A stretch of DNA of 64,000 bases from Streptomyces sp. ISL-100 (GTDB lineage: Bacteria; Actinomycetota; Actinomycetes; Streptomycetales; Streptomycetaceae), in the NCBI RefSeq assembly GCF_018614615.1, contig NZ_JAGGOK010000030.1:1-64000 (forward strand), in the 5' to 3' direction. Shown here one piece after another: positions 23,885 to 32,559 of this stretch. Both the position numbers and the translations under genes were made by a program. Under the pieces are notes generated by a model. It was given only the letters and a program-made list of their open reading frames with translations, searched no databases and had not been told where the DNA came from. Every line of letters starts with the position of its first letter. Position 1 is the first letter of the stretch.

Positions 23885-24743
23885 GCAACTCCACCAGGCG
23901 CGAGAGGCCGTCCGCGCCGTAACCCTCCTCCACCGAGCGGTCGAGCAGCTTCTGCATCGGCGCGAAGAGATCGGAGCTGATCCCCTGGTCGCGGAAGGCG
24001 TCCATGAAGTTGGGGAAGGCCGCCTGATTGATGGCGAGGCTGGATACGTCCGTGACGTGCTGGCCGGAGTCCACCGCATGGGCGATACCGGGGACTACCC
24101 CGCTCAGCATCGCGGAGATCCACTCGTGCAGCGGGTCGGCGAACTCGGTGGCCGTGATGTTCTCCGTACGGATCAGGGCGAAGGCCTGTGCCACTCCCAT
24201 GAGCATTCCGTACATGCCGGTCAGCAGCGCCAGGTCGTGGAGCGCCGCGCGGCCCGGGTCGGTGCCGACCCACTGGGTGCCGCCGAGGGCCGAGAGGGTG
24301 GGGCGGTGGGTCTCGTACGCCTGCTCGTCGCCGCTGTAGAGGATGTACGCGGCCGGGGTCGCGATCATCTGGGGGACCGCCATGATCCCGCCGTCGATGT
24401 ACGCGGCGCCCTGCTTCTCGGCCCAGGTGGCGAGGGTGCGGGCCTGGGCGGGGGTGCCGTTGGTGAGGTTGACGAGGGTCTTGCCGGTGAAGTCGACGGT
24501 GGCGAGGGTTTCGGTGACGTTGTCGTTGGTGGTGAAGCAGACGATCAGCAGTGGGCTCGCCGCCACGGCGTCTGTGAGGGTTTCGGCAGGGAGCGCGCCT
24601 TGGGCGACCAGGGGGCCGGTCTTGGAGGCGGAGCGGTTCCAGACGGTGAGGGGATGGCCGGCCTTCAGGAGGGCGGTGGCGAGGGCTGTGCCCATCATGC
24701 CGAGGCCCAGGACGGACACGGGATTAAGGGACGGGTGGGACAT
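23874..24743 (-). CDS. NAD(P)-dependent oxidoreductase (6-phosphogluconate dehydrogenase-like / imine reductase family)
   Basis: A 289-residue beta-hydroxyacid-dehydrogenase-fold protein. The Rossmann motif is SVLGLGMMGTALATALLKAG (about 10-29), then VWNRSASKT with a basic residue suggesting NADPH. TLVNLTNGTPAQA and YIDGGIMAVPQMI follow, in place of the usual GG-x3-A motif of hydroxyisobutyrate dehydrogenases. This pattern is typical of the imine-reductase-like group, but the substrate is not deducible. ATG 24743 has AAGGAG 6 nt upstream. Convergent with the ATPase gene (11-bp overlap). Confidence 0.85.
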   Translation of the reverse strand: MSHPSLNPVSVLGLGMMGTALATALLKAGHPLTVWNRSASKTGPLVAQGALPAETLTDAVAASPLLIVCFTTNDNVTETLATVDFTGKTLVNLTNGTPAQARTLATWAEKQGAAYIDGGIMAVPQMIATPAAYILYSGDEQAYETHRPTLSALGGTQWVGTDPGRAALHDLALLTGMYGMLMGVAQAFALIRTENITATEFADPLHEWISAMLSGVVPGIAHAVDSGQHVTDVSSLAINQAAFPNFMDAFRDQGISSDLFAPMQKLLDRSVEEGYGADGLSRLVELLKK

Positions 24744-24914
24744 CAAGGCTCCTTGGCCGAAGAGGACTTTCCGGTGCCCTTTGATCCTTGCCAAGCGCTG
24801 AGTTGTCGACAAGTACCGACTATTAAGTCAGGTACTCACCCTTTGGTAAGTGACGAGTGGTGATCAGTGGCCCGGCGGCGCACCCTGGAAGGGAACCGCT
24901 GGAGGTGATCAGCC

Positions 24915-25187
24915 ATGCAGACACTCGTCGGATGGCACATCGAGATGGAGTTCACCGAGCACGAAGGCAGGACCAGGGCTGCCGCGATGGTGCGGCTCGG
25001 TGACGGCGTGGAGCTTCGGGCTCACGGGTTCGCCAAACGGCACCCGACCGACGCCGAGCAGCTGCGGGTCGGCGAGGAGGTCGCGGGCGCGCGGGCGCTC
25101 ATGGACCTTGCTTCGCAACTCCTGGGCAAGGCGCACGACGAGATAGATGAGGCCTCGGGCCGGGCGTCGTACCCGTTGACGACTTGA
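24915..25187 (+). CDS. DUF1876 domain-containing protein
   Basis: A 90-residue small protein with the DUF1876 pattern: WHIEMEFTEHEGRTRAAAMV, LRAHGFAKRHPTD and VGEEVAGARALMDLASQLL. Structures of the family show a compact alpha/beta fold reminiscent of double-stranded RNA-binding domains; its function is not known. GGAGG lies 10 nt before ATG 24915. Monocistronic; a 24-bp bidirectional terminator follows. Confidence 0.9.
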   Translation: MQTLVGWHIEMEFTEHEGRTRAAAMVRLGDGVELRAHGFAKRHPTDAEQLRVGEEVAGARALMDLASQLLGKAHDEIDEASGRASYPLTT

Positions 25188-25194
25188 GACCGCA

Positions 25195-25250
25195 GATACG
25201 GCGATGCCCCCCACCGGGACCAGGACCCCGGTGGGGGGCATCGCCGTATC
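25195..25250. terminator. Bidirectional terminator between DUF1876 gene and argS
   Basis: A perfect 24-bp stem (left arm starts GATACGGCGATGCCCC, 25195-25218) with an 8-base loop lies between two convergent genes. One of the strongest hairpins in the window. Confidence 0.92.
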
Positions 25251-25265
25251 GCGAGCGTCGCGTGA

Positions 25266-27041
25266 TCAGAGGCGCTCAGGGGTGCGGATGCCGAGCAGGG
25301 CCATGCCCTGGTGGAGCGTGCGGGCGGTCAGGTCGCAGAGGAACAGGCGGTTCTCCGCGATGTCGAGCGGCGGCTCCGGCTTCACGACCGGGCACTGGTC
25401 GTAGAACGTCGTGTAGAGCGACGCGAGCTGGTAGAGGTACGCCGTCAGCTTGTGCGGCTCGTACGCCGCGGCCACCTCGGCCAGGGTCTCCGCGAACCGG
25501 TCCAGGTGCAGGCACAGCGCGCGCTCCGCCGGGGCCAGTTCGAGCTCCGGGTGAGCCGCCGCCTTCCGCTCGCCCGCGTTGCGGAGGATCGACTGGATAC
25601 GGGCGTACGCGTACTGGAGGTACACGGACGTGTCGCCGTTCAGCGACACCATCTGGTCCAGGTCGAACTTGTAGTCGCGGGACGCGGAGGTGGACAGGTC
25701 GGCGTACTTCACGGCGCCGATGCCGACGTACCGGCCGTTCTCGACGATTTCCTGCTCGGTCAGGCCGACCTTGGCGGCCTTCTCGCGCACGACCGTCGTC
25801 GCGCGATCGACCGCCTCGTCCAGGAGGTCCACGAGGCGGACCGTCTCGCCCTCACGGGTCTTGAACGGCTTGCCGTCCTTGCCGAGGACCGTGCCGAAGG
25901 CGAGCTGGACCGCGTGGACGTCGTCGTTCAGCCAGCCGGCCCGGCGGGCGGTCTCGAAGACCATCTTGAAGTGGAGCGACTGGCGGGCGTCCACGACGTA
26001 CACGAGCGTGCTCGCGCCGAGGTTCTGGACGCGGTCGCGGATCGCGGAGAGGTCGGTGGCGGCGTAACCGTAGCCACCGTTCGACTTCTTCACGATGAGG
26101 GGGGACGGCTTGCCGTCCGGGCCCTTCACGTCGTCGAAGAAGACACACAGGGCGCCGTCGGAGCGGACGGCTACGCCCGAGTCCTCCAGGATCTGGCAGG
26201 TCTCTTCGAGCATGGCGTTGTATCCGGACTCGCCGACGACGTCGGGGTCCTGGATCTCCATGTCGAGCTTGTTGAAGACCGAGTAGAAGTAGATCTTCGA
26301 CTCGTCGACGAAACGCTGCCAGAGGGCGAGAGTCTCCGGGTCGCCGGCCTGGAGGGCCACGACACGGTCACGGGAGCGCGCCTTGAAGTCCTCGTCGGAG
26401 TCGAAGAGCACGCGTGACGACTTGTAGAGGCGGTTGAGGGACGACATCGCCGCCTCGCCCTCCTCCGGGCCGCCGTGCTTGTGGTCCAGCTCGTGCGGGT
26501 GCTCGGTCAGGTACTGGATGAGCATGCCGAACTGGGTGCCCCAGTCGCCGATGTGGTGGCGGCGTACGACCTTCTCGCCGGTGAATTCGAGGATCTCGAC
26601 CATCGCGGCGCCGATCACGGCGGAGCGGAGGTGACCGACGTGCATCTCCTTGGCCACGTTCGGCTGCGCGTAGTCGACGACCGTCGTGCCCGGCTTCTCC
26701 GCCAGCGGTACGCCGAGACGGTCGTCGGCGGCGCGGGCCGCGAGGGTGTTGATGATCGCCTGGTCGGTGACCGTGATGTTCAGGAAGCCGGGGCCCGAGA
26801 CCTCGATGTCCTTGATCAGGTCGTCGCCGTCGGTGGGGAGTCCGGCTACGACCTGCGTGGCCAGCTCGCGCGGGTTCGCCTTGGCCTTCTTGGCGAGCGC
26901 CAGGATGCCGTTCGCCTGGAAGTCGGCCCGGTCGCTTCGTCGCAGCAGCGGGTCGGCGGCGCCGGCCTCCGGCAGGGCTGCCGAGAGGGCGTCCGCGACG
27001 CGCTGGTTGACGGTCGAAGCGAGGGAATGGACCGAGGCCAT
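25266..27041 (-). CDS. argS: Arginyl-tRNA synthetase
   Basis: A 591-residue class I synthetase. An N-terminal tRNA-binding domain (Add-1) comes first. The catalytic core follows with [20 protein letters not shown] (HIGH as HVGH, about residue 130), [21 protein letters not shown] and [11 protein letters not shown]. The KMSKS-like loop is degenerate ([13 protein letters not shown]), as common in ArgRS. The C-terminal anticodon-binding helical domain ends [15 protein letters not shown] 27041 ([15 protein letters not shown]) is chosen over an ORF extension of 17 residues. Divergent from lysS with a 158-bp shared promoter region. Confidence 0.96.
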   Translation of the reverse strand: MASVHSLASTVNQRVADALSAALPEAGAADPLLRRSDRADFQANGILALAKKAKANPRELATQVVAGLPTDGDDLIKDIEVSGPGFLNITVTDQAIINTLAARAADDRLGVPLAEKPGTTVVDYAQPNVAKEMHVGHLRSAVIGAAMVEILEFTGEKVVRRHHIGDWGTQFGMLIQYLTEHPHELDHKHGGPEEGEAAMSSLNRLYKSSRVLFDSDEDFKARSRDRVVALQAGDPETLALWQRFVDESKIYFYSVFNKLDMEIQDPDVVGESGYNAMLEETCQILEDSGVAVRSDGALCVFFDDVKGPDGKPSPLIVKKSNGGYGYAATDLSAIRDRVQNLGASTLVYVVDARQSLHFKMVFETARRAGWLNDDVHAVQLAFGTVLGKDGKPFKTREGETVRLVDLLDEAVDRATTVVREKAAKVGLTEQEIVENGRYVGIGAVKYADLSTSASRDYKFDLDQMVSLNGDTSVYLQYAYARIQSILRNAGERKAAAHPELELAPAERALCLHLDRFAETLAEVAAAYEPHKLTAYLYQLASLYTTFYDQCPVVKPEPPLDIAENRLFLCDLTARTLHQGMALLGIRTPERL

Positions 27042-27199
27042 GAGCTGCCGTTCCTGTTGAGAGGAAGTTGAATGTGCAGACGAGTATTTCATGGGGGTGT
27101 GCGGCGCGTCGTCTCGTATAAAGGGGAGCCTCGGGCGGGGTCGATCCGTCTGGGAGAATGGCTGGCGACAGCTATCGACAGCTATCGAGGAAGAAGGAC

Positions 27200-28942
27200 G
27201 TGCCGATCGTGGCTCAGAGCAGCACAGAGACCGACTGGGTCTCCCGGTTCGCGGACGAGGTCATCGCCGAGTCGGAGCGACGTGCGCCTGGCAAACCGGT
27301 CGTCGTCGCGTCCGGACTCTCGCCCTCCGGGCCGATTCACCTGGGCAACCTGCGTGAGGTCATGACCCCGCACCTGGTCGCGGACGAGGTCCGGCGGCGA
27401 GGGCACGAGGTCAGGCATCTGATCTCGTGGGACGACTACGACCGGTACCGCAAGGTGCCGGCGGGTGTCGCGGGTGTGGATGAGTCGTGGGCCGAGCACA
27501 TCGGCAAGCCGCTGACGTCGGTGCCCGCGCCGGCCGGGTCGTCGTACCCGAACTGGGCCGAGCACTTCAAGGCGGCCATGACGGCGGCCCTTGACGAGCT
27601 CGGTGTCGAGTACGACGGCATCAGCCAGACCGAGCAGTACACGGCCGGGGTCTACCGCGAGCAGATCCTGCATGCGATGAAGCACCGGGGTGACATCGAC
27701 GCCGTACTCGACCGGTACCGGACGAAGAAGGACCCCAAGCAGCAGGTCAAGAAGCAGGGGCAGAAGCCGGTCGACGAGGCCGAGCTGGAAGCCGCCGAGG
27801 GGTCCGGGGCGGCCGACGAGGACGACGGCAGTGGGGGCGGGGCGGGGTACTTCCCGTACAAGCCTTACTGCACTTCCTGTGGCAAGGACCTCACTACGGT
27901 GACGGCGTACGACGACGAGAGCACCGCTCTGTCGTATGTGTGCGTTTGTGGGCATTCCGAGACTGTGCTGCTGAGCGAATTCAACGGCGGCAAGCTGGTC
28001 TGGAAGGTCGACTGGCCGATGCGCTGGGCGTACGAAGGCGTGATCTTCGAGCCGAGCGGTGTCGACCACTCGTCGCCCGGGTCGTCGTTCGTGGTGGGCG
28101 GACAGATCGTGCGCGAGGTCTTTGACGGCGTGCAGCCGATCGGGCCGATGTACGCGTTCGTGGGCATCAGCGGGATGGCCAAGATGTCCAGCAGCAAGGG
28201 TGGCGTGCCTACGCCTGCCGATGCGCTGAAGATCATGGAGGCGCCGCTGCTGAGGTGGCTGTACGCGCGGCGCCGGCCCAACCAGTCCTTCAAGATCGCC
28301 TTCGACCAGGAGATCCAGCGGCTCTACGACGAGTGGGACTCGCTGGAGAAGAAGGTCGCCGAGGGGACTGTGCTGCCGGCCGACGCGGCGGCCCACTCGC
28401 GTGCGATCAGGACGGCGGCGGGGGAGCTGCCCCGGACGCCTCGGCCGCTGCCGTACCGGACGCTCGCCTCGGTGGCGGACATCACGGCGGGGCACGAGGA
28501 CCAGGCGCTGCGGATCCTGAGCGAGCTGGATCCGGCTCATCCGGTTACGTCGCTGGACGAGGTACGGCCGAGGTTCGACCGGGCCGAGAACTGGATCACC
28601 ACGCAGGTGCCGGCCGAGCAGCGCACGGTTGTGCGGAGTGAGCCGGACACGGAGATTCTGGGCTCGCTGGACGAGGCCGGGCGGGAGTCGCTGCGGCTGC
28701 TGCTCGAGGGCCTCGACTCGCACTGGTCGCTGGACGGGCTCACGACGCTCGTCTACGGCGTACCGAAGGTGATGGCGGGGCTGGAGCCGGATGCGAAGCC
28801 GACGCCGGAGCTGAAGGTGGCGCAGCGGTCGTTCTTCGCGCTGCTGTACCAGCTGCTGGTCGGGCGGGACACGGGGCCGCGGCTGCCTACGCTGCTGCTT
28901 GCGGTGGGGGCGGACCGGGTGAGGAAGTTGCTCGGGGCGTAG
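27200..28942 (+). CDS. lysS: Lysyl-tRNA synthetase, class I
   Basis: A 580-residue class I LysRS, not the commoner class II type. HIGH-like motif is [11 protein letters not shown] (about residue 47); KMSSSKGG (about 335) is the second signature. A cysteine cluster (YCTSCGKDL ... VCVCGHSE) and an acidic Gly-rich insert (about 205-215) lie between them. The C-terminal part is the helical anticodon-binding cage. GTG 27200 has AAGAAGG just upstream. Streptomycetes may also carry a class II LysRS; none is in this window. Confidence 0.95.
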   Translation: MPIVAQSSTETDWVSRFADEVIAESERRAPGKPVVVASGLSPSGPIHLGNLREVMTPHLVADEVRRRGHEVRHLISWDDYDRYRKVPAGVAGVDESWAEHIGKPLTSVPAPAGSSYPNWAEHFKAAMTAALDELGVEYDGISQTEQYTAGVYREQILHAMKHRGDIDAVLDRYRTKKDPKQQVKKQGQKPVDEAELEAAEGSGAADEDDGSGGGAGYFPYKPYCTSCGKDLTTVTAYDDESTALSYVCVCGHSETVLLSEFNGGKLVWKVDWPMRWAYEGVIFEPSGVDHSSPGSSFVVGGQIVREVFDGVQPIGPMYAFVGISGMAKMSSSKGGVPTPADALKIMEAPLLRWLYARRRPNQSFKIAFDQEIQRLYDEWDSLEKKVAEGTVLPADAAAHSRAIRTAAGELPRTPRPLPYRTLASVADITAGHEDQALRILSELDPAHPVTSLDEVRPRFDRAENWITTQVPAEQRTVVRSEPDTEILGSLDEAGRESLRLLLEGLDSHWSLDGLTTLVYGVPKVMAGLEPDAKPTPELKVAQRSFFALLYQLLVGRDTGPRLPTLLLAVGADRVRKLLGA

Positions 28943-28972
28943 CTGCGGGCTTGCTCTTGCGCGCTTGTGGAG

Positions 28973-29011
28973 GGCCGCCACTCCTGGGATTCCGGGGGGT
29001 GGCGGCCTTTT
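28973..29011 (+). terminator. Terminator of lysS
   Basis: Arms GGCCGCCAC and GTGGCGGCC are followed by TTTT, 30 bp after the lysS stop. The loop is 17 bases. Confidence 0.8.
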
Positions 29012-29028
29012 CGCGTGGCGGGGGGTGG

Positions 29029-29121
29029 GGCTTTGTTCCCCCTACCCGCCCCTTCCCGTAACTGGGGCAAGCCCCAGACCCCGGGGCCCTTCGAGCGTGT
29101 CCTCAATCGCCGGAAGCGGGC
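29029..29121. repeat. Dispersed intergenic repeat, copy 3
   Basis: Contains GGGGCTTTGTTCCCCCTACC, CGCCCCTTCCCGTAACTGGG, the hairpin CTGGGGCAAGCCCCAG and GTCCTCAATCGCCGGAAGCG. Shares its 5' and 3' blocks with copy 2. It lies just beyond the lysS terminator. Confidence 0.8.
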
Positions 29122-29134
29122 CTAGAAGACTCCT

Positions 29135-29229
29135 GAAGATCTTGCTCGGACCGCCCGACTCACCCCGGATTGCCGGTAAATGTCAATCGGGCTGAACCGG
29201 TGCAAGCCGGGCGCGATTTCAAGATCTTC
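29135..29229. repeat. Inverted repeat between lysS and the DUF2637 gene
   Basis: GAAGATCTTG (29135-29144) and CAAGATCTTC (29220-29229) are perfect 10-bp inverted copies separated by 75 bases. The right arm ends 9 bp from the stop of the minus-strand gene, so it could be a terminator stem or the ends of a small element. Function unknown. Confidence 0.5.
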
Positions 29230-29238
29230 ATCGGCCTT

Positions 29239-30564
29239 CTAGGCGATGTGTTCGGCGTCCAGTTCCTGCTGGTAGCGGACCTGGAAACGCTTGGCGTAGT
29301 CGGACAGTTCGTTGAGGGGCGGGGGCTGCGTGCCCAGGTCCTGGATGTACGAGCCGAACGCGCCGGCTGATGGGACCGTGCCGTAGTCGCCGACGTACTT
29401 GCGGAACGCGTCGTAGTACCGCTCCTCGGGCTCGTACTCCTCCTCGTACTGCTCCACGTATTCGGCCGGGTCCTGCTCGTGGCGCGGGCCCGGGATGCCG
29501 CCCAGGGGGCGCGTGCGGCCGGGGCCCGCGGGGACCATCACGGGGGTGGGCTGTTCGGGGGCCTCGGCGTACGCCGCCGACTCCCCGTAGGCGTTGTCGT
29601 AGGCGGAGTCCTGCTGTCCCTGCGGTACCTGCGGCGCGGCGAACCACGGGCTCGAATGCGAGCCGGGGCCCTCCGCCTCCTCCGCGACGGGCTCGTCGTC
29701 CATGTCCGGGGCTTCCTGCGGCCACTCCTCGTCGGGGTGCGGCTGCCCGCGCCTGTGCTCGGCGTGCTCCTGGTCGTCGAGCTCCCGTACCGGCTGCGGC
29801 TGCGCCTGCGACACCAGCGCCCGGAGTTCCTGGGAGTGCTGCGCCTCGATCTCCGGCGCCGGCGGCAGCAGCACCGGCTCGATGCCGGCCGCCGCCAGGC
29901 CCGCGGGTCCGGTCTGGGCGAGTGGAACGCCGTACTTCGCAAGGCGGAGGGGCATCAGCGACTCGATGGGGGCCTTGCGGCGCCAGCCACGCCCGAAGCG
30001 TGCCTGGAGCCGAGCCTGATAGATCAGGCGGTCCTGTTCCAGCTTGATGACCTGCTCGTAGGAGCGGAGCTCCCACAGCTTCATGCGGCGCCACAGCTTG
30101 AACGTCGGCAGTGGCGACAGCAGCCAGCGAGTGAGGCGTACGCCTTCCATGTGCTTGTCGGCCGTGATGTCGGCGATCCTGCCGACCGCGTGCCGCGCCG
30201 CCTCGACCGAGACGACGAACAGGATCGGGATGACGGCGTGCATGCCGACACCCAGCGGATCCGGCCACGACGCCGCGCCGTTGAAGGCGATCGTCGCGGC
30301 CGTCAGCAGCCACGCCGTCTGGCGGAGAAGGGGGAACGGGATGCGCATCCAGGTCAGGAGGAGGTCCAGGGCCAGCAGGACGCAGATACCCGCGTCGATG
30401 CCGATCGGGAAGACCAGGGAGAAGTCGCCGAAGCCCTTCTCCTCCGCGAGCTCGCGCACGGCGGCGTACGAGCCGGCGAAACCGATCGCGGCGATGACCA
30501 CCGCTCCCGCGACGACAACACCGATCAATATGCGGTGCGTACGTGTCAACTGCATCGCGGCCAC
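29239..30564 (-). CDS. DUF2637 domain-containing membrane protein
   Basis: A 441-residue protein with about four N-terminal membrane segments: ILIGVVVAGAVVIAAIGFAG, SLVFPIGIDAGICVLLALDL, LLTAATIAFNGAASW and AVIPILFVVSVEAAR. This DUF2637/SpdB-like module also occurs in plasmid-spread proteins. The remainder is cytoplasmic, Glu/Pro/Gln-rich and low-complexity, ending in a conserved-looking block DAFRKYVGDYGTVPSAGAF, then QDLGTQPPPLNELSDYAKRF. Start GTG 30564 is preceded by GGGAGGGG. Role unknown. On a chromosome such proteins need not mark a plasmid. Confidence 0.82.
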   Translation of the reverse strand: MAAMQLTRTHRILIGVVVAGAVVIAAIGFAGSYAAVRELAEEKGFGDFSLVFPIGIDAGICVLLALDLLLTWMRIPFPLLRQTAWLLTAATIAFNGAASWPDPLGVGMHAVIPILFVVSVEAARHAVGRIADITADKHMEGVRLTRWLLSPLPTFKLWRRMKLWELRSYEQVIKLEQDRLIYQARLQARFGRGWRRKAPIESLMPLRLAKYGVPLAQTGPAGLAAAGIEPVLLPPAPEIEAQHSQELRALVSQAQPQPVRELDDQEHAEHRRGQPHPDEEWPQEAPDMDDEPVAEEAEGPGSHSSPWFAAPQVPQGQQDSAYDNAYGESAAYAEAPEQPTPVMVPAGPGRTRPLGGIPGPRHEQDPAEYVEQYEEEYEPEERYYDAFRKYVGDYGTVPSAGAFGSYIQDLGTQPPPLNELSDYAKRFQVRYQQELDAEHIA

Positions 30565-30644
30565 CCGCGATCCCCTCCCGTTACGACGGACTTGGCGGGG
30601 GTCAGCCTGGCACATGTGTGCGGGTCGCGTTGCGCGGGTAGGGG

Positions 30645-30679
30645 CGGAGCCCGGCCCCCAAGGGGAAGACCGGGCTCCG
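30645..30679 (-). terminator. Hairpin after the first DUF3558 gene
   Basis: Arms CGGAGCCCGG and CCGGGCTCCG (perfect 10 bp, 15-base loop) lie 46 bp past the stop of the minus-strand lipoprotein gene. No U-run. Confidence 0.65.
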
Positions 30680-30724
30680 GTACGTGTCGGAGATTGGGTG
30701 GTATGTGCTGGTTGCCGCCAGGGG

Positions 30725-31441
30725 CTACTTGTTGGCCGCGGTGACCGAGGCCACCGCCTCCTTGGCCGCCTTCTGAGCGTCCTTCAGCAGGTCGGCGCCC
30801 TTGGGGGACTTGGCGCCCTGGTAGCCGGCGCCGTTGTAGATGACGGTGGCGACGACGTTCTCCGTACGTGTCACGACCGTTGCGTACTTGAAGTCCGCGT
30901 CGGTCTTGCGCAGGTCGTACGCGACCGTCGTCGACTGGTCGCCGACGCCGGCGGTGGCCTTGGTCGCGACCTTCTTCGCGCCGTCCGTCGCCTTCGCGGC
31001 CTCGACCTGCTTCGCGTAGTACTCCTCGGCGAGCTTGTCGCCGGCGCCGCGGGTCTGGTCGGAGTCGTACCGCATGTACGAGACGGACAGCCAGCGGTAC
31101 TGCGAGCCGTCGACGCCCTTGTTGTCCAGACCGTTCCAGGAACATCCGCCGCGCGCGGACACGTCATTCGACTTGTCAGCGGTACCGGACTTGTCCTTCG
31201 CCCCGGGCACCAGCGAATCGACCGTCTTCTGCTTGATCGACTTGCACGGCTCGGGCAGCTTCGAGAACACCGCCGGCTTGACGGTCGGCTTCGCCGACAC
31301 CGAGGGCGAGGCGCTGGCGGACGGGGACGCGTCCTTGTCGCCTCCGGAGTCCGAGGAGCAGCCGGCGGCGACGAGCATCACCGGGACGGCTGCGCAGGCG
31401 AGTATGCGAGAGAGTCGCGGGGCTGATCGGTGCTGGTGCAT
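30725..31441 (-). CDS. DUF3558 domain-containing lipoprotein (first of two)
   Basis: A 238-residue secreted lipoprotein. The signal peptide ends in lipobox LVAAGC (Cys28), followed by a Ser/Asp/Lys linker. The DUF3558 body has PEPCKSIKQKTVDSLVPGAK and GGCSW (likely disulphide pair), then AYDLRKTDADFKYATVVTRT. The family is actinobacterial and of unknown function, on the outer face of the membrane. It follows a second DUF3558 gene on the same strand after 51 bp; the two probably form an operon from duplication. Confidence 0.88.
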   Translation of the reverse strand: MHQHRSAPRLSRILACAAVPVMLVAAGCSSDSGGDKDASPSASASPSVSAKPTVKPAVFSKLPEPCKSIKQKTVDSLVPGAKDKSGTADKSNDVSARGGCSWNGLDNKGVDGSQYRWLSVSYMRYDSDQTRGAGDKLAEEYYAKQVEAAKATDGAKKVATKATAGVGDQSTTVAYDLRKTDADFKYATVVTRTENVVATVIYNGAGYQGAKSPKGADLLKDAQKAAKEAVASVTAANK

Positions 31442-31474
31442 GGTTCCTTCACGGGGCTGGGGCTGGGGCTGACT

Positions 31475-31490
31475 GATCGACCGGTCGATC
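31475..31490. promoter_or_regulatory. Perfect 16-bp palindrome between two DUF3558 genes
   Basis: GATCGACCGGTCGATC is fully self-complementary. It sits in the 51-bp gap between the tandem lipoprotein genes, 33 bp before the downstream start. Possible operator or short hairpin affecting the second gene. Confidence 0.5.
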
Positions 31491-31492
31491 GC

Positions 31493-32398
31493 TTATTCGC
31501 TGAACTGCTCGGCGAGCCTGCGGGCCAGGGCCTGCGTCTTCTCCTGCAGTTCCTTGCTGTCGGGGACATCGGCGGTCAGGGCGGGGTGCTCGCTGTACTG
31601 GACGGACACGATGACGTTCGAGGTACGGAACACCACGGTGACGGTACGGCGCTGGGTGGTCGAGCCGGAGCGGATCAGGGCGTCGTCCAGGAAGGCGGCG
31701 TCGCCGAGGCCGACGAGGGTACGGGGTTCGAGGCCCTGGGGGGCCTCGGGGGCCTGGGCGCCGGTGTCGCCGCTCGCGGTGTCGGTGCCTGTGCCTGCGC
31801 TGGTCGCGCTGTCGGGCGTCCGGCCGGCGGACTCGCCTTCGCCGCCTTCGTCCCCGGCCTTGGAGGCGCCGGGCGTGGGGGAGTCGCTGCTGCTCGGGGA
31901 CGCACTGCCCTCGCCGGCGTCCTCTGCGCCGCCCTCGCCCTCCTCCGGGCTGCGGGTGGGAGTCGGGAGATCCGCCGCGATCTCCTGCTTCCCGTACACG
32001 TCCTTCGCGCGGTCGTCGTCGCTCACGTCGGAGTCGTACGACACCACCCGCTCGAAGTCGACCTTGAGGTCGTGCGTGACGCCCGGGGAGTCCACCTTCC
32101 AGCGGCAGCCGACGCGCCGGTCCGTGTCGTACGTCACGGCGGCGTTGCCGTCGTACGCCTTCTCCTGCTGCTCCTCGGGGAGCGTGGCGACGCCCGGGAG
32201 GAGGTCGCGGAGCATGCCGCGGTCGACGGAGCCGCAGGGTTCCCGGAGCGTGCGGTACTTGCCGGGGGCGGCGACGGACGTGTTGGCCTCGTCCGTCTTG
32301 GCGTCGGCGGCGGAGTCCTCGGTTCCGGAGCCGCCGGTGCAGCCGGCGGCAAGCGCCGCGAGGAGCGCGACGCCGGGTACGTACACCTTTCGCTGCAC
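31493..32398 (-). CDS. DUF3558 domain-containing lipoprotein (second copy, with linker insert)
   Basis: A 301-residue lipoprotein. GTG 32398 gives MQRKVYVPGVALLAALAAGC with lipobox Cys20, and GGGAG lies upstream. The body follows the first DUF3558 copy: REPCGSVDRGMLRDLLPG and VGCRW hold the paired cysteines. It has a long Glu/Ser/Gly-rich insert (about 155-215) absent from the partner. RTVTVVFRTSNVIVSVQYSE near the end resembles the partner's last strands. Divergent from the rtcB gene. Confidence 0.86.
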   Translation of the reverse strand: MQRKVYVPGVALLAALAAGCTGGSGTEDSAADAKTDEANTSVAAPGKYRTLREPCGSVDRGMLRDLLPGVATLPEEQQEKAYDGNAAVTYDTDRRVGCRWKVDSPGVTHDLKVDFERVVSYDSDVSDDDRAKDVYGKQEIAADLPTPTRSPEEGEGGAEDAGEGSASPSSSDSPTPGASKAGDEGGEGESAGRTPDSATSAGTGTDTASGDTGAQAPEAPQGLEPRTLVGLGDAAFLDDALIRSGSTTQRRTVTVVFRTSNVIVSVQYSEHPALTADVPDSKELQEKTQALARRLAEQFSE

Positions 32399-32559
32399 GG
32401 TCCCAGGCTCCCTTCGATCGGAAATACGGTTGCCGCGCGATAGCGGCCGGTGGACACAATGTGTATCGCACGCGCTGGCCACAACGCCGGTCCGCTGTCT
32501 CTTTCGCGGTACTTGGCGCCAGATTTGCGCTATCTGTATTTCGGGGGAATAGAGGAGTT

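Noticed and set aside
29239..30564. Integrated plasmid or conjugative element suggested by the SpdB-like DUF2637 protein
   Set aside because: No replication, Tra, integrase or attachment-site features lie around it, and the flanks are housekeeping genes.
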